NCBI GenBank assembly: GCA_947068385.1
Contig: CAMTBF010000164.1
Coordinates: forward strand, 1-7,549
Direction of reading: 5' to 3'
Length of the DNA stretch: 7,549 bases
Source: an uncultured Lachnospiraceae bacterium
GTDB taxonomy: Bacteria > Bacillota > Clostridia > Lachnospirales > Lachnospiraceae
Translations under genes and position numbers: made by a program
Shown here: one piece after another, positions 1 through 6,557 of the stretch
Numbering within the stretch: position 1 is the first letter of the stretch
How the letters are laid out: each line of letters begins with the position of its first letter
The notes under the pieces: model-generated
What the model saw: the letters and a program-made list of their open reading frames with translations, nothing else
Told to the model about the DNA's origin: nothing
Databases searched by the model: none

Positions 1-99
1 TGTCTTATACGTCGAAAAGTCAACGGCATTCACCAGGAGTGCTTGATAATTTTTTAAAATATAGAATCCTGACATAATTCTTTCGGCTCTTGCCTTCAT
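1..99 (-). CDS. Possible 5' part of an unidentified gene (runs off the left edge)
   Basis: Reading leftward from an ATG at 97-99, 33 codons are open to the window edge, giving a peptide that starts MKARAERIMSGFYILKN. The frame is also open upstream back to a TAA at 160-162, so about 53 codons in all lack a stop. The composition looks protein-like, with mixed hydrophobic and charged residues and no low complexity. I count 36% G+C over 1-99, far below the neighbouring genes, so it may be of different origin or a decayed remnant. No good ribosome site precedes ATG 97-99; a second in-frame ATG lies at 73-75. I do not recognise the family. It follows the exporter gene in the same direction, with a hairpin between them. 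A chance open frame in AT-rich DNA is a real alternative. Confidence 0.3.
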   Translation of the reverse strand, partial: MKARAERIMSGFYILKNYQALLVNAVDFSTYKT

Positions 100-172
100 G
101 TAATTTTCCGCGCAACGGTAGCCGATCAATATGATATAGGCAGTAGCCCGCCTTATTGATTATCCGCAGCTT

Positions 173-205
173 CCAAAACAGGGCGGGAGGTAATTCCTCC
201 CTGCC
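173..205 (-). terminator. Probable terminator of the exporter operon
   Basis: On the - strand the stem GGCAGGGAGG / CCTCCCGCC (one bulged base, loop AATTA) occupies 182-205 and begins about 38 bases after the TAG stop at 243-245. It is followed by TGTTTTGG (173-180), a short imperfect T-tract. The stem is strong and GC-rich, but the weak T-run makes termination efficiency uncertain. Confidence 0.45.
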
Positions 206-242
206 GCCAGCGGATGGCTCGTTGTGACGGCACAGGGATATG

Positions 243-2150
243 CTACCGATAAAAATGCGCCTGTGCCTCCCACATCTTCGCATACAGCTTCCCGTCCCGA
301 ACCAGCCGTTCATGGCTCCCGTATTCCGCCAGCCGCCCCTGGTCGAATACCGCCACCGCGTCGCAGAAGCGGCAGCTGGACAGGCGGTGGGAGATGTAGA
401 TGGCCGTCCTGCCCTCCGTCGCCTGGCCAAACCGCCGGAACACCTCCTGCTCGGCATAGGGATCCAGGCTGGCGGTGGGCTCGTCCAGCACCACCAGGGG
501 CGCGTCCCTGTACATCACCCTGGCGATGGCGATCTTCTGCATCTCGCCGCCGGAAAGCTCCACGCCCTCTTTCCCGAACTCCCTGTACAGAGGCGTGTCG
601 ATGCCCAGGGGCAGCCCCTCTATCCGCTCCAGGATGCCCGCCTGCTCCAGCGCGGCCCTGACCCTGTCGTCCCCTGCCGCCTCCCCGAAGCTCAGGTTCT
701 CCCGGACGCTGCAGGAGAATATCTTGAAATCCTGAAAGGCCACCGCCATGATTTTACGGTATTCCGTCTCTTGATATGCGGCGATATCAATCCCGTTCAG
801 CAGGATGCATCCCCGCTGGGGCCGGTAGAGCCTGCACAGCAGCTTGATGAAGGTGGTCTTGCCGGCGCCGTTCCTGCCCACCAGGGACAGCTTCTCCCCG
901 CTTTTTATCAGGAGGGAGATGTCCTTCAGCGCATAGTCCCGGGCATTGGGGTATCGGAACCACACATTCCGAAACTCGATCTCCACAGAACCCATGTCCC
1001 CCCGGGCCCGCTTTCCCTCCTGCCCCTTATCCGCCAGCCGGACAGGGGCAGGCGCAGACGGCATCGCCTGCTCTCCCACCGTCCCTTCCTCCGGCAGCGC
1101 CTCGAAGGCCAGATAATCCTCCAGCGCTTTGCCCAGCATCTGCAAGTCCACCAGCTTCGCCAGAAGCTGCGTGGCCGCGGCGGAGACCTGGTTGGCGGCC
1201 AAGACCTGCACGGCAAAGCCGCCGATCATCAGCGTCCCCCTGCACACGCCCCATACGGCAAAGGCATAGGACGCAAGGGTCTGGGCCTGGATGAAAGCAG
1301 CGGACACGCCATCGTTCCTCCTCTGTTTCAGGAACATCTCATGGAAGACCTGGTTTGCGGAATCATGGTAGAGCCTGATTTTCCGCCTGATATACCCCGA
1401 CATCCTGTAGATTCGCACGTCCTTGGCGTTGCGGAAGTCCTGGGTCAGCTCCCGGAAATATCCGAACTGCCTGTTATACACGGCGATGTCCTGATAGAAC
1501 CGGTCTTTCGTGGCCTGGATCCGGCGGTAGACCCATGCGTTCCCCGCCACCAGCCCAAGGAGGACGGCCACCAGCACAGGGCTCAGCGCGGCGATCATCC
1601 CCACTGCGAACGCCAACGTGATGGCCAGCCGGAGGATGTCCACCATAGCCCGCGGCCCTCCCAGCAGCGCGTCGTGGATTTTTATGTTGAACAGGGCCTT
1701 TTCCTTCATGTCCAATATCCCGGCATCCTCCAGCTTCCCGAAGTCCATCCTCATGATATGCTGCCCCACATGGAGCTCGAAGCCGTCCGCAAGCCTTTCC
1801 CCCGCTGTCCGGAGCCTCTTTTTCAGGACGCTGCCTGCGAGCCCCACTATGGCGTTCCCCAGGGCCAGGGCGGCGATGTACAGAAGCAACCGCTCCCTCC
1901 TGCCCGGGCCGGTGAGCTCGTCCAGGATGCAGCCCGGCAGGACGATGCCGGGGAACGGCGCTATGGCCCCCAGCGCCGCGGAGGCTATGGCCAGAGGAAG
2001 GTACCCCGGATAAATCCGATGGGACAATTTTATGAAATGCCATATGGTAGGCAAGGTTCCCTTCCTTACGGACGCCGGATTCTCAGATATCGCGCCTCCA
2101 AACCTCCTGCGCCCGTCTGCCCTGTCCTCAGATGCCCTCCTCTTTTCCAT
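243..2150 (-). CDS. ABC exporter half-transporter, permease-ATPase fusion (second gene of pair)
   Basis: A 635-residue protein with an N-terminal exporter membrane domain fused to a nucleotide-binding domain, which would use ATP hydrolysis to drive export across the cytoplasmic membrane. Hydrophobic segments lie near residues 49-73, 88-108, 171-200 and 289-320. The ATPase domain starts near 388: Walker A GRNGAGKTT at 425-433, Q-loop Gln473, signature LSGGE at 532-536, Walker B ending in Asp556-Glu557, D-loop SLDP at 561-564 and switch His588. The catalytic Glu is present, so this site should be active. A Pro/Gly/Lys-rich linker (about 352-388) joins the halves. The ATG at 2148-2150 is chosen because AGGAGG lies 6 bases upstream; the frame is open further upstream but without such a site. 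The gene overlaps the end of its partner by 23 bases, suggesting translational coupling and heterodimer formation. The substrate is unknown; family members export peptides, lipids or drugs. Confidence 0.93.
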   Translation of the reverse strand: MEKRRASEDRADGRRRFGGAISENPASVRKGTLPTIWHFIKLSHRIYPGYLPLAIASAALGAIAPFPGIVLPGCILDELTGPGRRERLLLYIAALALGNAIVGLAGSVLKKRLRTAGERLADGFELHVGQHIMRMDFGKLEDAGILDMKEKALFNIKIHDALLGGPRAMVDILRLAITLAFAVGMIAALSPVLVAVLLGLVAGNAWVYRRIQATKDRFYQDIAVYNRQFGYFRELTQDFRNAKDVRIYRMSGYIRRKIRLYHDSANQVFHEMFLKQRRNDGVSAAFIQAQTLASYAFAVWGVCRGTLMIGGFAVQVLAANQVSAAATQLLAKLVDLQMLGKALEDYLAFEALPEEGTVGEQAMPSAPAPVRLADKGQEGKRARGDMGSVEIEFRNVWFRYPNARDYALKDISLLIKSGEKLSLVGRNGAGKTTFIKLLCRLYRPQRGCILLNGIDIAAYQETEYRKIMAVAFQDFKIFSCSVRENLSFGEAAGDDRVRAALEQAGILERIEGLPLGIDTPLYREFGKEGVELSGGEMQKIAIARVMYRDAPLVVLDEPTASLDPYAEQEVFRRFGQATEGRTAIYISHRLSSCRFCDAVAVFDQGRLAEYGSHERLVRDGKLYAKMWEAQAHFYR

Positions 2151-3948
2151 GTGCCGCCTCCTCCCTGTAATACTGCGCCTGCGCGGCGAACAGCTCCGCA
2201 TACCTGCCGCCCTGGGCCATCAGCTCCTCATGGGAGCCGTATTCCGCCAGCCTCCCCTCTTCCAGCATGGCCAGGCAATCGCAGAAGCGGGTGGACGCCA
2301 GCCTGTGGGACACATAGACGGCCGTCCTGCCCTCCGTCAGGCTGTGGAAGCGCGCATAGATGTCCTGCTCCGCCAGGGGATCCAGGGCAGCGGTGGGCTC
2401 GTCCAGCACCATGACGGGGCCGTCCTTGTACAGGGCCCTGGCAATCATCAGCTTCTGCTTCTCCCCGCCGGAGAATTCCATGCCCTCCCCGTCGAGGGCC
2501 TTCAGCACGCAAGTGTCCGCGCCCCGTCTCAGGCCGCTCACCTTGTCCCACAGGCCGGCCTTCCGGAGGCTATGTTCCACCCGCCGCCTGTCGATTCGCT
2601 CCCCATGGATCGCGCCCACATTGTCCGCCACGGAGAACCCCAGCGGGAGCACCTCCTGGAACACGGCGGAGAACAGGCCGTAATACGCGTCCCGGTCGAA
2701 CCTCCGGATGTCGATTCCGTTGCACAGGATCTCCCCCTCCGTCACATCGTACAGGCGCAGGAGCAGCTTGATGAAGGTGGATTTCCCGGCTCCGTTCTGC
2801 CCCACCAGGGCCAGCTTCCCGCCCCGGGGAATCGTCAGGTTCAGGTTCCGGAACACATACCGGGTGCTGTCCGGATATTTCCAGGAGACGTCCCGGAACC
2901 GGAATTCGTAGGGGCCGGGCGGGATGGGCACCGGCTCCCCGGCCTGAACCATCTCATCCGGCCTGGCCATGAAAGCCCGGTAGTCCCCGATTTCCATGCT
3001 CAGTCCCTGGAGATCCGCCAGATGTCCGGCCGCCCTCTCGAAAGCCTGGCGGAATCCCGCCACGGCGGCAGCGTACATCGTAAAATCGGCTATGGTCATG
3101 CGGCCTCCCATCACCTGGGCCACGAGAAAGGCGAAGACCACGCCCTCCCTGATCAGGGAAAGGAAAATGTCCGCCCAGTCGCCCCACATCTCGAACCGCT
3201 TTACGGCTTCCTTCCCGTCCCTGATTTTATCCCGGCAGGCCATGAAGCGGCCGCCCAGCCAGTCCGACAGGCCGTAGAGCCGAATCTCCTTTCCGTAGGA
3301 GAAGTCGTACATGGCATGATACAGATAGTCGCAGCGCCGCTCCTCCCCCGCCAGCTCCCGGCACTTCCTGTGCTCATGCCTTTTCCGGGCCAGGGACAGG
3401 GCGTGGTTCGCGGCCACGGCACACAGCAGGTATGCCAGGATGGACAAATCAAGCCCTGACAGGATGGCGACATACCCGCACAGGGCCGCCACCGCCCCGG
3501 GGGCCTGGAACCATTTGTGCAGCATGCCGCTGATCCCCTGGAAATTGTTCCGGCCGCCGCCCTGCTCGGCCATCCGCACGCCGTCCAGGAAACCGGCATC
3601 TTCCGTGCACCGGAAGCTGATGTCCATGCATTTATGGTACAGCGCGTCCAGGCAGGGGGCGGCCACTTTGGCGGGCTGGGCCATGAAGACGCCTTTCAGG
3701 TACTGGGCGGCGTAGGCTGCAGCCGATGCCGCCAGGAAGAATGCCCCAAGCAGCAGGCACAGCCGCTCCGGCCGCCTGGCGGCAAGGAGCTCCGCCAGGA
3801 TATAGCGCGGAAACAGGATGCCGATGAAGGGCGACAGGGCAGTGACCACCGTATTGGCGGATACCAGGAGCAGGATCCGTCTGTTGTATTTCCACACGTT
3901 TTGCAGGACATAACCGCTATTTTGCAGCAAACCGCTTCCCTTTGCCAT
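2128..3948 (-). CDS. ABC exporter half-transporter, permease-ATPase fusion (first gene of pair)
   Basis: A 606-residue membrane protein of the same architecture as its downstream neighbour. Hydrophobic segments lie near residues 24-50, 63-83, 150-182 and 260-300. The nucleotide-binding domain begins near 347: Walker A GQNGAGKST at 383-391, Q-loop Gln431, signature FSGGE at 492-496 (Phe replacing the usual Leu), Walker B ending in Asp516-Glu517, ALDP D-loop at 521-524 and switch His548. Both proteins keep the catalytic Glu, so the pair is not the kind with one visibly degenerate ATP site. The frame is open far upstream to 4614, but that part is the shadow of the regulator gene. The real start is fixed by the ribosome site at 3955-3961. 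The two proteins share long matching stretches around Walker B, the H-loop and the C-terminus, consistent with an old tandem duplication. A homodimer of each is possible, but a heterodimer is more likely given the overlap. Confidence 0.93.
   Translation of the reverse strand: MAKGSGLLQNSGYVLQNVWKYNRRILLLVSANTVVTALSPFIGILFPRYILAELLAARRPERLCLLLGAFFLAASAAAYAAQYLKGVFMAQPAKVAAPCLDALYHKCMDISFRCTEDAGFLDGVRMAEQGGGRNNFQGISGMLHKWFQAPGAVAALCGYVAILSGLDLSILAYLLCAVAANHALSLARKRHEHRKCRELAGEERRCDYLYHAMYDFSYGKEIRLYGLSDWLGGRFMACRDKIRDGKEAVKRFEMWGDWADIFLSLIREGVVFAFLVAQVMGGRMTIADFTMYAAAVAGFRQAFERAAGHLADLQGLSMEIGDYRAFMARPDEMVQAGEPVPIPPGPYEFRFRDVSWKYPDSTRYVFRNLNLTIPRGGKLALVGQNGAGKSTFIKLLLRLYDVTEGEILCNGIDIRRFDRDAYYGLFSAVFQEVLPLGFSVADNVGAIHGERIDRRRVEHSLRKAGLWDKVSGLRRGADTCVLKALDGEGMEFSGGEKQKLMIARALYKDGPVMVLDEPTAALDPLAEQDIYARFHSLTEGRTAVYVSHRLASTRFCDCLAMLEEGRLAEYGSHEELMAQGGRYAELFAAQAQYYREEAAHGKEEGI
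2157..2162 (-). promoter_or_regulatory. Ribosome binding site that sets the start of the second exporter gene
   Basis: The - strand reads AGGAGG, then six bases, then ATG at 2148-2150. The site lies inside the last codons of the upstream exporter gene, so ribosomes finishing that gene are well placed to re-initiate here. Confidence 0.8.
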
Positions 3949-3954
3949 ATCCAT

Positions 3955-3961
3955 ACCTCCC
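3955..3961 (-). promoter_or_regulatory. Ribosome binding site that sets the start of the first exporter gene
   Basis: The - strand reads GGGAGGT followed directly by ATGGATATG. The first ATG (3952-3954) touches the GGAGGT and is too close to be used. The second ATG (3946-3948) is six bases away, so translation should begin MAKGSG at 3948. Confidence 0.75.
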
Positions 3962-4015
3962 TGGCCGCTCCCCTCAGGCTTCCCGTCATGCCATCTGTGC
4001 CGTCCGATCCGTGAA

Positions 4016-4040
4016 GAGAATCGCTTCCCTGGCGATTCTT
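4016..4040 (-). other. Intercistronic hairpin between regulator and exporter genes
   Basis: AGAATCGC (4017-4024) and GCGATTCT (4032-4039) are perfect 8-base complements around a 7-base loop, and a G-T wobble pair extends the stem by one. No T-run follows on the transcribed (-) strand, so it is not a standard terminator. It begins 25 bases after the regulator stop codon. It could slow polymerase, protect an mRNA 3' end or mark a processing site that lets exporter and regulator levels differ. That role is inferred; only the pairing is seen. Confidence 0.5.
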
Positions 4041-4064
4041 CCGTGCGCAGCCCGGGACTCCTCC

Positions 4065-4715
4065 TCACCCGATCCGCTCCAACAGGCACCGGGCCTGAAA
4101 GGGCTTCACCACAAAGGCAGCCGCCCCCAGCGCCAGGGCCAGCCGCACATTGCTCTCCTGGGACAGGGCGGAGAGCATGACCACTCTCAGTTCCGGCCAG
4201 CTCGCCCTTATCTTCCCGAGGGCCGTGATTCCGTCCATGACCGGCATCACGATGTCCAGAACGCACACCTCCACCGCCTCCCGCCTCAGCACATCCAGAC
4301 ACTCCTGTCCGTTCCTGGCCTGTAGGATTGTATGCCCCTGCTGCGCAAGCACATCCTCCAGCGCCGCCCTCATGTAATCCGAATCGTCCACGATAAGAAT
4401 CCTCCTGCCCTTTCCGGCCACAGGGCCCGGCACATAGTCGAAGATGCTGTCTGCCTGGCTCTGGTTTAAGACCACGCTCCCGCCACCGTCTTCCCCGGCC
4501 TCCCGGCCCGATGACAGCGGCCTGATGCCCAACAGCTCGTCGGCGGTGACGCACAGCACCTCCGAGAGCTTCGGCAGCATGGCGATGTCCGGATAGGAGA
4601 TGGCCATCTCCCACCGGGATACGGCCTGGGGCGTGATGTTCAGCAATGCCGCCAGCTCCGCCTGGGTCATGTTCCTCTTCTGTCGTCTCTGTCTTATGGT
4701 CTTTCCGATGTCCAT
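4065..4715 (-). CDS. XRE-type HTH / response-regulator receiver fusion protein
   Basis: A 216-residue cytoplasmic regulator. Residues 1-64 form an XRE/Cro-type helix-turn-helix domain (QKRNMTQAELAALLNI, then TPQAVSRWE as the recognition helix region, then a conserved DELLGI end). A Gly-rich linker, about 65-103, leads to a receiver domain at 104-216. All receiver key residues are visible: acidic pair Asp110-Asp111, phospho-acceptor Asp154 in LDIVMPVMDG, Ser182 at the switch position and Lys204 in VVKPF. The protein should therefore be phosphorylatable. Receiver domains usually precede the DNA-binding domain, so this order is unusual. No histidine kinase is present in the window. The ATG start follows GGAAGG. 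The gene lies directly upstream of the exporter pair in the same direction and diverges from the hydrolase gene, which suggests control of one or both. Domain calls are firm; the targets are inferred. Confidence 0.9.
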   Translation of the reverse strand: MDIGKTIRQRRQKRNMTQAELAALLNITPQAVSRWEMAISYPDIAMLPKLSEVLCVTADELLGIRPLSSGREAGEDGGGSVVLNQSQADSIFDYVPGPVAGKGRRILIVDDSDYMRAALEDVLAQQGHTILQARNGQECLDVLRREAVEVCVLDIVMPVMDGITALGKIRASWPELRVVMLSALSQESNVRLALALGAAAFVVKPFQARCLLERIG

Positions 4716-4778
4716 GGTTTCCTTCCGTTTCCGCAGGGTCGTGAATCCCTGCTCTTCCCGCCGTCCGGTGATGGGTTC

Positions 4779-4808
4779 AGTCTATCACGGGGGACAGGGG
4801 CGCGTCAA
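4779..4808 (-). promoter_or_regulatory. Candidate promoter of the regulator-exporter operon
   Basis: The - strand shows TTGACG (4803-4808; five of six match to TTGACA), an 18-base spacer and TAGACT (4779-4784; four of six match to TATAAT). A start near 4772 would give a leader of about 57 bases before the regulator ATG. The -35 box directly abuts the inverted repeat at 4809-4823, a position where a bound protein could activate or block. Confidence 0.45.
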
Positions 4809-4829
4809 ACAATTCGCAATTGTCCCCGT
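4787..4829. repeat. REP-like imperfect palindrome with nested inverted repeat
   Basis: The outer arms ACGGGGGACA (4787-4796) and TGTCCCCGT (4821-4829) pair with a single bulged G. Inside, ACAATT CGC AATTGT (4809-4823) is a perfect 15-base inverted repeat that shares its right half with the outer arm, so the two folds are mutually exclusive. GGGGACA...TGTCCCC arms are like the short palindromes dispersed in some Firmicute genomes (from memory, not checked). Alternatively the inner repeat is an operator for the neighbouring HTH protein. Only one copy is seen in this window. Confidence 0.5.
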
Positions 4830-4830
4830 C

Positions 4831-4859
4831 TTCCATTCTTTTGGATTAAGTGGTATAAT
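4831..4859 (+). promoter_or_regulatory. Candidate extended -10 promoter of the hydrolase gene
   Basis: A perfect TATAAT at 4854-4859 is preceded by TG at 4851-4852, forming an extended -10 element. The -35 position 17 bases upstream reads TTCCAT (4831-4836), a weak match, as is common with extended -10 promoters. A start near 4866 leaves a leader of about 43 bases. The palindrome at 4809-4823 lies just upstream of the -35 region. Confidence 0.65.
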
Positions 4860-4908
4860 ATTGGCTCATAAGGGAACTGAAACTTAGAAGAAAAGGAAGG
4901 TAATTCTC

Positions 4909-6441
4909 ATGAAAGCAATCTCAATCAGAAAAGCCTTTGCGCTTTTCCTGACCACGGCGACCATTTTCGCCACGGCCTCCTGCGCCTCCTCCCCGTCCGG
5001 GGAAAGCGCCAGCGGCGAGGGCACGGCCCAGCAGTCCTCCGGGGAGGAAAGCCCTGAGGAGGAAAGCACCCAGGAGCAGTCCACCAGGAAAAATCTCCTG
5101 ACGGGCAATTCTTCGGCCCAGGCCCTGGCAGAGAGCTACGGCAGCTTCGCCGAAGCCCATGACGCGTTCACCACCACCCTGGCCAGGGAGGAGAACGACA
5201 GCGATGCCGTCCCGGAGCCTCCGGAGGGCCTCTTCGACCTGGTCTCCTTCTCCTCCAAGGTGGGCGACCTGGCGGCCTATGTGTCCAGCGACCCCGGCGA
5301 CGGGGAAAAGCACCCTCTGATCATCTGGGTGGTGGGCGGCTGGGGCAATGGCATCGATGACTTCCCCTGGTGCTATCCGGCCTGGGACAACGACCAGACC
5401 GGCTCCGCCTTCTGGCAGGCAGGAGTCCTGACCATGTACCCCTCGTTCCGGGGCGGCAACGGCAACCCCGGCCATTATGAGGCCCTCTTCGGCGAGGTGG
5501 ACGATATCGTCTCCGCTTACGACTATGCCGCCTCCCTGCCCTATGTGGATCCGGACCGCATCTACCTGGGCGGGCACAGCACCGGCGCTACCAGGGCGCT
5601 GTTGGCATCCGAGTACACGGACAAGTTCCGGGCGGTCTTCTGCTACGGCGCGGTGGACGAGGTGAAGTACCACAACAACAGCCAGTTCACCTTTGATACG
5701 GAGAATGAGGACGAGTTCACCATGCGCTCCCCCATCCACTGGCTGGACGATGTGAAGAGCCCTACCTTCCTCATCGAGGGCAGGGACGGCAATTCCGAGA
5801 ACCTGGAGCGGATGCAGCAGGCTACGGACAATGAGAACATCCACGGCTATGTCATAGAAGGAGCCGACCATTTCTCCACTTTGGCCCCTCTCACCAGGCT
5901 GGCGGCAGAGAAGATCCTGGCGGACACCGGGGAATCCTGCTCCATCTCCATCACCCAGGAGGAGCTGGACGCGGCCATGGCCAAGGAGCCGGAGGTTCCG
6001 GTGCCCGTGATGACTTCCCGCACCATAGATTCGCTGGGCCTGACCTTTTCCTGTCCTTATCTGTGGATGCTGGATGATTCCGATGGGGAGGAGCTGGCCC
6101 TCTATTCCCGCTATGAGGACGACAATGCCTGGGACATGTCCGTGCTCTACATCGACACCTATTCCCTGGCAGACATCCCCGACCTGGCCGGCCTGGGGGA
6201 AAGCCTGGCGGCAGAAGCGTATGAGACTGCGCAGACCACCGTCGCAGGCCTGCCCGCCCTGGACGCCGCCACCACCTTCCAGGGGGATGACGGCACCATT
6301 TACTACCAGCATTATGCGTTCATCCAGACCGATTCCCGCTATGTGAACTTCTCCTTCGTGACCTTTGAGGACTTTAAGGAGGAATCAGACCTTCTGTTCC
6401 AGAGCATCCTGGACAGCGTCTCCTTTGGATCCGCACAGTAA
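4909..6441 (+). CDS. Secreted lipoprotein alpha/beta hydrolase with extra C-terminal domain
   Basis: A 510-residue protein. Residues 1-24 look like a lipoprotein signal peptide (basic start, hydrophobic AFALFLTTATIF), with TASC making Cys25 the likely lipidated residue; Thr at the third position before Cys is a weak lipobox match. A Ser/Glu/Gln-rich spacer (26-60) follows, typical of surface-anchored proteins. An alpha/beta hydrolase domain spans about 105-340. The nucleophile is Ser224 in GGHSTG, with Asp293 in GRDG and His321 in GADHFS completing the triad, and VVGGWGNG (141-148) near the oxyanion region. It resembles prolyl-oligopeptidase or esterase-type hydrolases, so a peptide or ester substrate is plausible but not determined. 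Residues about 374-510 form a second domain whose pattern suggests a PsbP/DcrB-like fold (inference). The start is supported by AGGAAGG eight bases upstream. It is divergent from the regulator and may respond to it. Confidence 0.88.
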   Translation: MKAISIRKAFALFLTTATIFATASCASSPSGESASGEGTAQQSSGEESPEEESTQEQSTRKNLLTGNSSAQALAESYGSFAEAHDAFTTTLAREENDSDAVPEPPEGLFDLVSFSSKVGDLAAYVSSDPGDGEKHPLIIWVVGGWGNGIDDFPWCYPAWDNDQTGSAFWQAGVLTMYPSFRGGNGNPGHYEALFGEVDDIVSAYDYAASLPYVDPDRIYLGGHSTGATRALLASEYTDKFRAVFCYGAVDEVKYHNNSQFTFDTENEDEFTMRSPIHWLDDVKSPTFLIEGRDGNSENLERMQQATDNENIHGYVIEGADHFSTLAPLTRLAAEKILADTGESCSISITQEELDAAMAKEPEVPVPVMTSRTIDSLGLTFSCPYLWMLDDSDGEELALYSRYEDDNAWDMSVLYIDTYSLADIPDLAGLGESLAAEAYETAQTTVAGLPALDAATTFQGDDGTIYYQHYAFIQTDSRYVNFSFVTFEDFKEESDLLFQSILDSVSFGSAQ

Positions 6442-6451
6442 AATATATCCG

Positions 6452-6486
6452 AAAAATCTGAAGGCGCCCTACGACAGGACGCCTTC
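6452..6486 (-). terminator. Terminator between convergent genes, oriented for the ATPase transcript
   Basis: GAAGGCG (6460-6466) and CGCCTTC (6480-6486) are perfect complements, and inner CCT/AGG pairs extend the stem past a C/A mismatch around an ACGAC loop. On the - strand the stem is followed within three bases by TTTTT (6452-6456), the classic Rho-independent form, about 72 bases after the ATPase stop. On the + strand no T-run follows, so it would stop the hydrolase transcript less well. Confidence 0.75.
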
Positions 6487-6557
6487 TCCATATCCATCTT
6501 CCCGGTCTGCACCAGAGCCTCCGCCAGCAGCTGTCGCCCGGGACAATGTCCTTTTCA

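Noticed and set aside
20..457. A 145-codon - strand open frame across the end of the exporter operon
   Set aside because: It overlaps the exporter gene in another frame, its product is Arg-rich and lacks any motif, and the hairpin at 182-205 lies inside it.
2151..2201. Upstream start for the second exporter protein (17 more residues)
   Set aside because: The extension is Arg-rich, lies inside the preceding gene in another frame and lacks a ribosome site, whereas AGGAGG sits at the right distance before the ATG at 2148-2150.
240..2414. A very long open frame on the + strand opposite the second exporter gene (and similar ones at 2032-3459 and 3517-4014)
   Set aside because: These are antisense shadows: the opposite strand carries complete ABC motifs in order, while the + products are rich in Pro, His, Gln and Gly with no recognisable domain and no ribosome sites. 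GC-rich codon use leaves antisense frames open.
3949..4614. N-terminal extension of the first exporter protein to about 828 residues
   Set aside because: The extra part is the regulator gene read in another frame, and a strong ribosome site marks the start at 3948.
4820..4825. TTGTCC as the -35 box of the hydrolase promoter
   Set aside because: It lies 28 bases from the -10 box, far beyond the usual 16-18; the extended -10 with a weak -35 at 4831-4836 fits better.
4921..6312. A 463-codon open frame on the - strand opposite the hydrolase
   Set aside because: The + strand has a signal peptide, a ribosome site and a complete catalytic triad. The - frame is Gly/Val-rich with no domain or start signal.
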